From Rhodovastum atsumiense (lineage in GTDB: Bacteria; Pseudomonadota; Alphaproteobacteria; Acetobacterales; Acetobacteraceae): DNA of 35,651 nt. The notes beneath the pieces are model-generated. The model saw nothing but the letters and a program-made list of their open reading frames with translations. It searched no databases and was not told the origin of the DNA. Position 1 is the first letter of the stretch, and each line of letters starts with the position of its first letter. The DNA is taken from assembly GCA_026225115.1 (NCBI GenBank), contig JAMFSE010000040.1, forward strand, positions 1-35,651. Reading direction: 5' to 3'. This document shows, one piece after another, positions 25,019 through 33,373 of this stretch. The position numbers and the translations under genes are program-made.

Positions 25019-25645
25019 TTGCCGTTAGTTAAGAAATCTCTTGCTGACCGGACGTCGCCGGCGAGCGCGGGTTTTCCGGAAGCTATAGCCCGGCTGCAAT
25101 CGGCGAAGGCTCAGGATCGTTGGGAGGGTGCACGGCAACTGGCCGAGTTCCCGAACGCGGTTCCCGAGCTTAAGGGGCGCCTTGCCGACGAGCAGGACGA
25201 ACACGTGCGGGAAGCCATTCTGACCAGCCTGGCCAAAATACACACCGGTGAGAGTTTCGAAGCCGTACTTCGCTTTATGCGCGTCGATGATGCGTCACTG
25301 CGAACCGCTTCGCTCGATGCGCTGAAGCTGATGCCGGCGTTGGTGGCTTTGAATTTGGATGCGTTGCTGCATGACCCGGATGCCGATGTTCGCGTGCTGG
25401 CATGTGATCTTGCGCGTGCGGTGCCGCCGGCGGTTGCGCAGAAATTGCTTGGCGCGATTTTGGAAGATGATCCGCAGATCAATGTTTGCGCTGCCGCGGT
25501 CGACTTGCTTGCGGAAATCGGTACGCCGGAGATTCTGCCGGCGCTGGCCAGCTGTTCAGAGCGGCTTTCCGCGCCCTTCCTGAGCTTCTCCGTTCAAATG
25601 GCAACACGGCAGATCAATGCACGATCGGCGCAGCTGCAGGCATGA
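25019..25645 (+). CDS. HEAT-repeat protein between cheB and cheR
   Basis: About 208 aa, all helical. Residues ~20-190 form four to five HEAT-like helical pairs, with units such as RWEGARQLAEF, EHVREAILTSLAKI, DASLRTASLDALKLMP, DADVRVLACDLARAVPP and DPQINVCAAAVDLLAEIG. No enzymatic motif is visible; such folds are protein-interaction scaffolds. TTG at 25019, one base after the cheB stop, is the probable start; an in-frame TTG at 24986 lies inside cheB. The stop overlaps cheR (ATGA). Its position implies that it works with the adaptation enzymes, but that is inference. Confidence 0.78.
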   Translation: MPLVKKSLADRTSPASAGFPEAIARLQSAKAQDRWEGARQLAEFPNAVPELKGRLADEQDEHVREAILTSLAKIHTGESFEAVLRFMRVDDASLRTASLDALKLMPALVALNLDALLHDPDADVRVLACDLARAVPPAVAQKLLGAILEDDPQINVCAAAVDLLAEIGTPEILPALASCSERLSAPFLSFSVQMATRQINARSAQLQA

Positions 25646-26502
25646 GCCTTGGCCTGGTGACCGCGGAGCAGTTCTCGCAGCTTTGCGAATATCTGTACCG
25701 GGAAACCGGCCTTGTCTTTTCGGAACAAAAACGGTATTTTGTCGAGCGGCGGATCGCTGAGCGGATGGATGCAACCGATACGAAATCATTCGCATCTTAC
25801 TTTGCTTATCTGCGCAACCCGGGCAAAGCCGAGCTCGAACCCTTCATCAATGCGTTTACCGTTAACGAGACCTATTTCTACCGCGAGGATTACCAGCTTC
25901 GATGTCTTACCCGGGATATTCTCAATTCGCGCATCGCTGATAAGTCGCCGGGCGACAGCGTCCGGATCTGGTCGCTGCCTTGCTCCACCGGCGAGGAACC
26001 GTACTCTCTCGCCATGTGGCTACTTGAGAACTGGCCTGAGGTTGATGCGTATGAAATTGAAATTATCGGCTCGGACATCGATACCGCGGTGCTCGAGGCG
26101 GCGCGCGCGGCGGTTTACGGCAAGCGCGCGTTGATGCGTTTGAATGACGGATTGATCGAACGATACTTTGAAATGCTGGATGACCAGCATTGGCGGCTCA
26201 TTGAGGATCTCCGAAGTTCGGTGCTGTTTGCGCCGGTGAATGCCGTGGAGCCGAAAGAGGTCCGGCAATTCGGCCGGTTCGATGTTATATTCTGCCGCAA
26301 TATGCTGATCTATTTCGACGACGCCTCCAGGCGGGTGGTCGCGGAGAATCTTTATGAGGCGTTGCTGCCGGGAGGGTATCTTTGCCTCGGGCATGCGGAG
26401 TCGATGAGCCGGATATCCGCGTTGTTTGAAATATGCCGTTTCGAGGACGCAATCGTCTACCGCCGCCCGCCGGATCGCCGGCCGCCAGAGAAAACACGAT
26501 GA
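25642..26502 (+). CDS. cheR: Chemotaxis protein methyltransferase CheR
   Basis: 286 aa. The N-terminal helical domain is followed by the region FTVNETYFYRE (about 74-84), typical of CheR. The SAM site is WSLPCSTGEEPYSLAMWL, then IIGSDIDTAVLEAARAAVY, FDVIFCRNMLIYFD and a closing PGGYLCLGHAES. It methylates receptor glutamates, opposing CheB. ATG at 25642 overlaps the HEAT gene stop, and its stop overlaps the next cheY (ATGA). No extra domains such as TPR are seen. Confidence 0.95.
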   Translation: MSLGLVTAEQFSQLCEYLYRETGLVFSEQKRYFVERRIAERMDATDTKSFASYFAYLRNPGKAELEPFINAFTVNETYFYREDYQLRCLTRDILNSRIADKSPGDSVRIWSLPCSTGEEPYSLAMWLLENWPEVDAYEIEIIGSDIDTAVLEAARAAVYGKRALMRLNDGLIERYFEMLDDQHWRLIEDLRSSVLFAPVNAVEPKEVRQFGRFDVIFCRNMLIYFDDASRRVVAENLYEALLPGGYLCLGHAESMSRISALFEICRFEDAIVYRRPPDRRPPEKTR

Positions 26503-26897
26503 GCGCTGCGGGGCAACGCGTTCTGATCGTCGATGATGCCAGCCTGGTGCGGCTGTATTACCGCGAGATTCTGGAACGCGCCGGATTTCAATCCGACGAA
26601 GCGCTGAACGGGGTAGAGGCGCTCGAAAAACTTCTGCTGTGTCCGGCGGATTTGCTGATCGTCGATATCAACATGCCGAAAATGGACGGGTTGACGTTCT
26701 TGCGAACATTGCGCGCGGGCGAACTCGCCATCGCATCGATCCCGGTTCTGATGATCAGCACCGAGGCGGGAGCTTCCGATATCTTGGCGGCGCGAACCGC
26801 CGGCGCCAATTTCTATCTCGTCAAGCCGGTGCAGCCGGAAATCTTGATCCGCTATCTGACGATGCTGTGCGGCCCGGGCCCGGGCGATCCGCCATGA
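26499..26897 (+). CDS. CheY-like single-domain response regulator (first copy)
   Basis: 132 aa receiver with no output domain. The acidic pair is Asp12/Asp13, the phospho-acceptor Asp56 (VDINMPKMDG), the switch Ser in LMIST and the conserved Lys109 (LVKP). It should accept phosphate from CheA and lose it through CheC. It overlaps cheR at its start and cheA at its stop, each by four bases. The target is unknown: there is no FliM or other motor gene in the window. Confidence 0.93.
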   Translation: MSAAGQRVLIVDDASLVRLYYREILERAGFQSDEALNGVEALEKLLLCPADLLIVDINMPKMDGLTFLRTLRAGELAIASIPVLMISTEAGASDILAARTAGANFYLVKPVQPEILIRYLTMLCGPGPGDPP

Positions 26898-28785
26898 ACG
26901 AATTTCTCGAGCAATTCCTGATCGAATCGCGCGAATTGGTGGAGCAGGCGACGACCGACCTGCTGACGCTGGAGCACGACCCCGCAAACCGCCCGGTTCT
27001 GGATAGTGCGTTCCGCGCGTTTCATACGCTGAAGGGCGCTGCCGGGATTATGGATTTCACGGCGATGGCGCGCGTCACCCATGCCGCGGAAGACCTGCTT
27101 GCGGCGGTGCGTGCCGGCGACCGCGTTTTGACCGCCGATGTGGTTAGCCAATGCCTTTCCTGCATCGATCAGATCGTCGCATGGCTAGGCCAGATCGAAG
27201 CCGAAGATGCGCTGCCGGAGGATGCTGATCGCAGCGCGGAGCACCTGACGGAACGTCTGACCGGGGCCGTAGCACCTCTGGGGACGATCGCTGCTGATCC
27301 TGACCCGGCACCGGCGTGGCCGATCGCCCTTCCCGATGACGCGATTGCGCTTTTGAAGGAGCAGGTGGCATTGATCTCTGTGCCGCCGGACGACGGATTT
27401 TTCGGCAGGCTCGGCGCGGCTGGACGGGTCTGCCCAATGTGCTGCGCCAATTCGGATATCTCGAAGAGGTGGGAGATCTTGAGACAGCGCTTGCCGTTTT
27501 CAAGGCGGCGCTGCTGACGGCGCCCGCAGCGGCGCCAGGGCTGGATGCAACGAGCGCTCCAAGCGTAGCGCCGGCGGCAGCGCCGCCCGCGGATGCCGCG
27601 GGCGAACCCGAATCGCAATCGGCAACGGCGCGTTCGTTACGGGTCGATGTTGGCCGTATCGAGGAGATCGTCAAAATCACCGGCGAATTGATCGTCGCAA
27701 AAAACGCCTTGGATCACCTGGTCCGCTCGATGGATGATCCCAAAACCCTGGCGCAGTTGCAGCCGTTGAACGGCAGGTTCAACCGCCTGACCGAACAATT
27801 GTTGAGCGCCGTACTGGCCACGCGCGTGTTGCCGTTGCACCGGGTGTTTCAGCGCTTTCCGCGGCTGGTGCGGGAAATGGCCGCGCAGTTGCAAAAGCCG
27901 ATTCGGCTGGTCACCGAAGGCGATACGACGGAGGCGGATAAGGTAATTGTCGAAGCATTGTTCGAGCCGATCCTGCATGTGCTGCGCAACGCCATCGACC
28001 ATGGCGTTGAATCTGCAGCGGCGCGCAAAGCGGCAGGCAAGCCGGAGACCGCGATCATTACGCTGCGCGGGCGGCGTGACGGTGACCAGGTTATGATCGA
28101 GATTGAGGATGACGGGGCCGGTATCGATCTTGCCGCCGTTCGCGATACCGCGATCCGCCGCGGGCTGATAACGCCGGATGCCGCTTTGCTGCTGCCGGAT
28201 GCGGAAATCCTCGAGCTCATCTTTCTTCCCGGATTTTCGACCGCCAGTGTGCTGACGGATATTTCAGGCCGCGGCGTGGGCATGGATGCGGTTCGCGCCG
28301 GTGTTGAACGGCTCGGCGGCCGGGTTGCCCTGCGCAGTGTTGCGGCCAAGGGCACTTCGGTCAGCTTCGTGTTGCCGTTCACGATTATGATGACGCGGGT
28401 GCTGACGCTGCATGCCGGTGGCCAGGTGTTCGGCGTGCCGTTTGATGAGGTAGTGGAAACGGTGCAGCTGCCGATCGAGCGTGTCGTTCCCGTCGGTAGT
28501 GCCGAGGCAATTGTTTTGCATGATAGAACGATCCCGCTGATCCGGCTGGCCAGTGCGTTGGAACTGCCGGAGACGCAAAACCCTGTTCCCCATATCAACG
28601 CTGCGGTGGTACGGTCCGGCGGCGAATTGGGCGCTTTGCAGGTCGATGGGTTTGGCGGCCAGCTCGATATCATATTGAAACCGATGGAAGGCCTGTTGGC
28701 GGGAATGCACGGGATTGCCGGAAGCAGTTTGTTGGGAGATGGCCGGGTTTTAATTGTTTTGGAGGTTCAGGATTTGTTACGTTGA
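26894..28785 (+). pseudogene. cheA: Chemotaxis histidine kinase CheA, split by an apparent -1 frameshift near 27430
   Basis: The N-terminal frame (26894-27517, 207 aa) carries the HPt domain with phospho-acceptor His44 in FHTLKGAAGIMDF. At about 27428-27430 the family-like reading (GRLGAAGRV) continues only in another frame (LPNVLRQFGYLEEVGDLETA). That frame runs to 28785 with dimerisation (VGRIEEIVKITGELIVAKNA), the HATPase boxes HVLRNAIDHGVES, DDGAGID and GRGVGMDAV, and a CheW-like P5 domain. Joined, the protein would be about 630 aa. Without a shift the first frame ends in a basic tail at 27517. The C-terminal part could start independently at GTG 27439, giving separate HPt and kinase proteins. 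A sequencing error, a real mutation and split translation are all possible. Confidence 0.82.
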
Positions 28786-28885
28786 ATTGGCGGACCCGTG
28801 TAAATGGTGGAAAAGCGCAAATGGTTGGAAATGCGCCATATGTTATCAATATCGCGCAGGACGTCTGGAATAACTGAGAGAATTT

Positions 28886-29263
28886 ATGAGCTATAAAGTT
28901 TTAATCGTCGATGACAGTAAATTGGCCCGCATGTCGGTCGCGAAACTCCTCAATGGATTGAAGCCGGATTGGCCGCGTTTTGAGGCGGCAAATGCGGAAG
29001 ATGCAATGAAAATGCTGGCGGATGTGCAGCCGGATCTCGTTCTGCTGGACTTCAACATGCCGGGTCGCGATGGATTGGAAGTTGCGGCTGAATTACGTGA
29101 GCGTAATCCATCCATGCCGGTGGCGGTGATTTCGGCGAATATTCAGATCGAAATCGTCAACCGGGCCGGCGATGCGGGTGCGACCTTCCTGCCCAAGCCG
29201 CTGACCGAACAAGCGCTTGCTGCCTTTTTGACCGATGCCGAGCAGCGACTGGCGGAAATGTGA
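28886..29263 (+). CDS. CheY-like single-domain response regulator (second copy)
   Basis: 125 aa receiver with the acidic pair Asp9/Asp10, phospho-acceptor Asp55 (LLDFNMPGRDG), Ser in AVISAN and Lys104 (LPKP). It is clearly different from the first CheY and has the DDSKLAR start seen in CheY proteins paired with CheC/CheX phosphatases. A 100-base gap separates it from cheA; GAGAG lies upstream of the ATG. Its stop overlaps the GTG of the second cheC, so the phosphatase and this CheY are translationally coupled and are probably cognate. Confidence 0.93.
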   Translation: MSYKVLIVDDSKLARMSVAKLLNGLKPDWPRFEAANAEDAMKMLADVQPDLVLLDFNMPGRDGLEVAAELRERNPSMPVAVISANIQIEIVNRAGDAGATFLPKPLTEQALAAFLTDAEQRLAEM

Positions 29264-29913
29264 TCCTGCAGGCACCCCTGACGCTAACCGAGCTGGAGCA
29301 GGATTCTCTGACCGAGCTTGCGAATATCGGCGTCAGCCGGGCAGCGGCGAATTTGCGGATCATGGTGGGGAGCGAAGTCCTGCTGTCGGTACCCTCGGTG
29401 CAGATTGTGACGCGCGAACAGGCGGCGGCACTGATCGGCGATCGGAAGATCGACAGGCTGATTGCGGTGCATCAGGCGTTTGAAGGTGCGCTCGCGGGAC
29501 GGGCTTTGCTGATCTTTCCTGAAACCCAGAGCCTGGAACTGGTGCGCGCCATTACCGGCGGCGGCCTGCCGCTTGAGGATATCATCGGCCTGGAGCAGGA
29601 GGCTTTGGCGGAAACTGGCAATATCATCCTCAATGGCTGCCTCGCCACGATTGCCAACATGCTGGAACAGACATTGAAAATCTCGCTGCCCGAGATTTTG
29701 AGCGGCTCCGGCTCGGAAATTTTCGCACTCTCAGGCGCCCCTGCCGGTGAGGCGATCGTGCTATTTCTTTACATCAATTTCTCGGTTAAAAATCGGGATA
29801 TCGGCGGCTATATTGCGGTGCTCATGGACTTGCCCTCATTGACCACATTGAAAATGCTATTGGGCAGGCTGATCGTCCAGATGACCCAGTCAAACAGATC
29901 CGATGCACACTGA
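29260..29913 (+). CDS. CheC-type CheY-P phosphatase (second copy)
   Basis: 217 aa with two CheC active sites: DSLTELANIGVSRAAANL (about 15-32) and EALAETGNIILNGCLATI (about 114-131). It is strongly similar to the first CheC (19676) over its whole length, with matching blocks such as LLIFPETQSLELVRA and LPEI, so the pair arose by duplication. GTG at 29260 overlaps the second cheY stop. The last 11 bases overlap the hybrid kinase start. No CheD gene accompanies either copy. Confidence 0.9.
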   Translation: MILQAPLTLTELEQDSLTELANIGVSRAAANLRIMVGSEVLLSVPSVQIVTREQAAALIGDRKIDRLIAVHQAFEGALAGRALLIFPETQSLELVRAITGGGLPLEDIIGLEQEALAETGNIILNGCLATIANMLEQTLKISLPEILSGSGSEIFALSGAPAGEAIVLFLYINFSVKNRDIGGYIAVLMDLPSLTTLKMLLGRLIVQMTQSNRSDAH

Positions 29914-32236
29914 AATAACGCTCAGCGAACCGGCTAGCCTGACCGCCGTCTTCGATGCCCTGGATATCGGCTTGATCGTGCTGGACCGTGCGGTCCGCGT
30001 GACCGCGTGGAACCAATGGATGGCGGCTGCGAGCGGCATACCGGCGGCGCGCGCGATTGGCCGCGAGCTGGCGGAGATTTTCGGCGATCCGCCAAATCAG
30101 CGTCTGATGGCGGTGATTGACGAAGCTTTATCCTGCGGTACGTCGGGCATTCTCGTGCATTCGCTGCACGGGCAGTTGTTCAATCTCAAAACCCGGTCGG
30201 GCAAGGAACTGCTGCATAATATCGCGGTGCGATCCGTCGGCATCGATCGGCCGACCTGCTTGATCCAGGTGACCGACGTCACCGTTGTCACCGAGCGCGA
30301 CCGGCTGCTGCGCAAGCGGCAGAACGCCAGATACGACGCCGTGGTCGATTCTGCGCATGACCCGATTTTGACGCTCGATACCTCCGGCGTCATCCAGCTG
30401 GCGAATCCCGCCACGGTGAAGGAGTTCGGCTATGAGACCAGCGCGCTGATCGACCACCCCATCAGCGTTTTGTTTGGTGAGCAGGCCGGCTGGAAAGCCG
30501 CCTGGGAGATTCTGTCCGCGGGCGGAAAGCTGGCGCGGCCCGTTGAACTCGCGGTGCAGCGCAAAGACGGTTCGACGAGTTTTGTCGAAGTCTCCGCCTC
30601 GACCTGGGCCAGCGATGCGCGCGTCTTCACCACCGCGATCCTGCGGGATGTGAACGAGCGGCGCCGCGCCGAACACGCGCTACGCAATTTGAACACGACG
30701 TTGGAACAGCGGGTCGCCAAACGAACTGCGGACCGCGACCGGATGTGGCGGTTGTCGTCGGATGTGATGCTGGTGGTGCAGCCGAACGGCATCATCCGCG
30801 CTTCCAACCCCGCCTGGCGGGCGTTGCTCGGCTGGGATACCGAGTTGCCGCCGCGCACCCATGTGACCGACGTGGTGGCTGCCGCCGATCGCGCGCAGCT
30901 GGAAGCCGCGATGCGGGAATTGCGCGCATCCGGGGTGCCGCAGCGGTTTGAACTCGGCGTCAAAGCCCAGGACGGCTCAACGCGCATCGTCGAATGGAGT
31001 GCGGTTGCCGCCGATGGGCTGATCCAGGCCGTCGGCCGCGATGTAACCACCGAACGGGACGCTGAACGCGCCCTGCGCGAAGCCGAGGACGCGCTGCGGC
31101 AATCACAGAAAATGGAGGCCATCGGCCAGCTGACCGGCGGTATTGCGCATGACTTCAACAATCTGCTGACCGGCGTCATGGGATCGATGGAAATGTTGAA
31201 ACGCAGGATCGCCGCCAAGCGCTTCACCGAAGTCGACCAGTTCATCGATGCCGCGGTGACCTCCGCGGAACGGGCCGCGGCCTTGACGCATCGCCTGCTG
31301 GCTTTTGCCCGCCGGCAGTCGCTGGATCCGCAAAGTGTGGAGGTGATGCGCCTGATCGATGGCATGGCCGATTTGCTCCACCGGAGCCTGGGTGAACAGG
31401 TGCAAATTCAAATCGTCGCGCCGCCGGATATCTGGCCGGTCCATACCGACGCTAACCAGTTGGAAAACGCGCTGCTCAACCTCGCCATCAACGCCAGAGA
31501 CGCAATGCCGGATGGCGGGCTGCTGACGATTGCGCTCGCCAATATTTCGATCACTTCGGCGGCCGAGTTGAAGGGCGATCCGGTTGAGCCGGGCGACTAC
31601 ACCATCATTTCGGTCAGCGACACCGGGGTCGGCATGTCGGCCGATGTTGCGGCCAAGGCGTTCGATCCGTTCTTCACCACCAAACCCATCGGCCAGGGCA
31701 CCGGGCTGGGGTTGTCGATGATCCATGGCTTCGTCAACCAGAGCCGCGGTCATGTTCGCATCGAAAGCGCCGAAGGCCGGGGCACGACGGTTAAATTATA
31801 CCTGCCGCGCTATAAAGGTGCGGCTGCGGTAGAGATGCTGGAAATCGCGGCGCCAGCCACCCCCTATGGCTCGGGAGAGGTCGTTCTGCTCGTGGAAGAC
31901 GAACCCTCGGTGCGGCTGCTGATCGCCGAAGTGCTGAGCGAACTTGGCTATGGCTGCGTGGAAGCGGCGGATGCAAAATCGGCCATCCCCATCATCGCCT
32001 CCAAAACCCGGCTTGACCTGATGATCACCGATGTCGGACTGCCGGTGATGAATGGCAGGCAATTGGCCGAAATCGCGCGCCAGCACCGCCCTGAGCTGAA
32101 AGTGCTGTTCGTCACCGGCTACGCCGAACATGCCACAACCCGCTCCGGATTTCTCGGCGCAGGAATGGATATCGTCATCAAGCCCTTCGCGCTGGACGCG
32201 CTGGCGATAAAAATCCGCGAGATGTTTAAGGGCTAG
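29903..32236 (+). CDS. Hybrid sensor histidine kinase with three PAS domains and a C-terminal receiver
   Basis: 777 aa, soluble (no membrane helix). PAS-like domains lie at about 10-125, 143-255 and 283-385, with a short coiled coil near 255-280. The HisKA helix has GGIAHDFNNLL (phospho-acceptor His416). The HATPase has NLAINARDAMP, SDTGVGM, FDPFFTTKPIGQGTGLGLSM. The receiver has acidic residues in VEDEPS, phospho-acceptor Asp710 (ITDVGLPVMNG) and Lys in VIKP. The last gene of the chemosensory run, it overlaps cheC by 11 bases. It may feed phosphate into, or receive it from, the CheY proteins. Ligand unknown; no haem- or flavin-binding motif is obvious. Confidence 0.92.
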   Translation: MHTEITLSEPASLTAVFDALDIGLIVLDRAVRVTAWNQWMAAASGIPAARAIGRELAEIFGDPPNQRLMAVIDEALSCGTSGILVHSLHGQLFNLKTRSGKELLHNIAVRSVGIDRPTCLIQVTDVTVVTERDRLLRKRQNARYDAVVDSAHDPILTLDTSGVIQLANPATVKEFGYETSALIDHPISVLFGEQAGWKAAWEILSAGGKLARPVELAVQRKDGSTSFVEVSASTWASDARVFTTAILRDVNERRRAEHALRNLNTTLEQRVAKRTADRDRMWRLSSDVMLVVQPNGIIRASNPAWRALLGWDTELPPRTHVTDVVAAADRAQLEAAMRELRASGVPQRFELGVKAQDGSTRIVEWSAVAADGLIQAVGRDVTTERDAERALREAEDALRQSQKMEAIGQLTGGIAHDFNNLLTGVMGSMEMLKRRIAAKRFTEVDQFIDAAVTSAERAAALTHRLLAFARRQSLDPQSVEVMRLIDGMADLLHRSLGEQVQIQIVAPPDIWPVHTDANQLENALLNLAINARDAMPDGGLLTIALANISITSAAELKGDPVEPGDYTIISVSDTGVGMSADVAAKAFDPFFTTKPIGQGTGLGLSMIHGFVNQSRGHVRIESAEGRGTTVKLYLPRYKGAAAVEMLEIAAPATPYGSGEVVLLVEDEPSVRLLIAEVLSELGYGCVEAADAKSAIPIIASKTRLDLMITDVGLPVMNGRQLAEIARQHRPELKVLFVTGYAEHATTRSGFLGAGMDIVIKPFALDALAIKIREMFKG

Positions 32237-32310
32237 AAAGTGAAGCACTTCTTTTTGTGAACAAAAAGAAGCAAAAAAACTTTGTTATGCTGGGCCTGGG
32301 GCGTTGGGTC
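32237..32310. repeat. Dispersed palindromic repeat, half copy D
   Basis: Immediately after the hybrid-kinase stop comes GAAGCA, then a perfect 11-bp stem (CTTCTTTTTGT-GA-ACAAAAAGAAG, 32248-32271), then CAAAAAAACTTTG and the GC core CTGGGCCTGGGGC. This is the left half of the full copies at 11768 and 16796. It lies between convergent genes, so it may help to terminate transcription from either side. Confidence 0.7.
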
Positions 32311-32321
32311 TTCAGCTTTTC

Positions 32322-32885
32322 TTAGAACAAATTCAAAAACCGCTGGAACAGGCCTGGGTTTTGGTTGGTTACTTCCGGCGTGTTGCCGGTTGTCGCTGGC
32401 TGGCCGAGGGCGGCGTTTTCCTGCAGGCGGCGGGATTCGGCTGAGGCGTCGACCGTTGGTTCGGGGGTCGGGCTCTTGCCCATCAGATTGCCGACGAAGC
32501 CGGCGGGTTTGGACTGGATCAGCGAGGTCTGATTGACGTCGGCGCGGATGGAGGGTGAGGGGGTTGGGCCGGCCTGGTTCAGGAAGGCTTCTTGGCCCGA
32601 GCTGTTTGAAGCCGAGCCCGGGGTGATGGCGGAAGCAGGGGAGAGGGCGTTGAGGCCTTCTTGCGCGGCGTCCACCTGCTGCGGCCGTGGCTGGCCGGGG
32701 TTGGGCGGCGGCAATTGTCCGAGTTCCGGCGGCAGCGAGAGTGGTGGCTGGGTGCCGACTTCGAAGGCATCCGGCGGGTTCGCGGTCAGCCCGAAGGTCT
32801 TTTTAAAGCCGCTCGAGCCGCCGCAGCCGCCGAGCGTTGCTGCCAGGGTAAGGGCGATGATGCCGGTTTGGATATTGCGTTTCAT
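32322..32885 (-). CDS. DUF3035-like lipoprotein
   Basis: 187 aa with a lipoprotein signal peptide: basic start KRN, hydrophobic core, lipobox LGGC with the acylated Cys at residue 21. The mature part opens with FGLTANPPDAFEVGTQPPLS and PPELGQLPPPNPGQPRPQ, the DUF3035 pattern, and then is low-complexity Pro/Ser/Ala-rich. It is likely periplasmic and membrane-anchored, with unknown role. Its ATG overlaps the lspA stop (ATGA), fitting a product processed by the signal peptidase encoded just upstream. Confidence 0.85.
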   Translation of the reverse strand: MKRNIQTGIIALTLAATLGGCGGSSGFKKTFGLTANPPDAFEVGTQPPLSLPPELGQLPPPNPGQPRPQQVDAAQEGLNALSPASAITPGSASNSSGQEAFLNQAGPTPSPSIRADVNQTSLIQSKPAGFVGNLMGKSPTPEPTVDASAESRRLQENAALGQPATTGNTPEVTNQNPGLFQRFLNLF

Positions 32886-33373
32886 GCCGCCTTCCTATCG
32901 CTGCCTGGGTCCCGCCGCAACAGGCTCTCCGCCATCAGGGCGATCACGCCGCAGACAATCGCGGAATCGCCGATATTAAAGACGTAGAAGGAATAGGCGC
33001 CGAGATGGGCCTGGATAAAGTCGACCACCGCGCCGAAGCGGAGCCGGTCAATGACATTGCCGACGGCGCCGCCCATGATCGCGCCGATTGCCAGCATTTT
33101 GAACAGGTTATCGGTCCGCCATAGCCAGGTGCCGAGGATGCCGACGACTGCGAGGGCAAGCAGGGCCAGGATAATCCAGTTGAAGGCGCCGGGTCCGTTG
33201 AACAGGCCGAAGGTGACACCGTGATTCCAGACCAGGACGAAGTTCAGCACCGGCAGCAGCACCAGGAAATGCCCATCCTGCAGGTGCAGCCCGTGCAGCA
33301 CCCAGAATTTGCTGGACTGGTCGGCCGCCAGCACGACGCCGGCGAGGATAAACCCGGCAACCCGGCCCCTCAC
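32882..33373 (-). CDS. lspA: Lipoprotein signal peptidase (signal peptidase II)
   Basis: 163 aa, four membrane helices. Conserved signatures are the N-terminal AADQSSKFWV, the NHGVTFGLF segment, and the catalytic aspartates in GAVGNVIDRLRFGAVVDF and VFNIGDSAI (usually FNxAD; here Gly replaces Ala). It cleaves lipoprotein signal peptides before the lipidated Cys in the inner membrane. GTG at 33373 overlaps the ileS stop (GTGA), the common ileS-lspA coupling. An upstream in-frame start at 33460 would lie within ileS. Confidence 0.94.
   Translation of the reverse strand: MRGRVAGFILAGVVLAADQSSKFWVLHGLHLQDGHFLVLLPVLNFVLVWNHGVTFGLFNGPGAFNWIILALLALAVVGILGTWLWRTDNLFKMLAIGAIMGGAVGNVIDRLRFGAVVDFIQAHLGAYSFYVFNIGDSAIVCGVIALMAESLLRRDPGSDRKAA

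Noticed and set aside
27400-27440. Programmed -1 ribosomal frameshift in cheA
   Set aside because: No X-XXY-YYZ slippery sequence and no obvious downstream stimulatory hairpin. A mutation, sequencing error or separate initiation is simpler.
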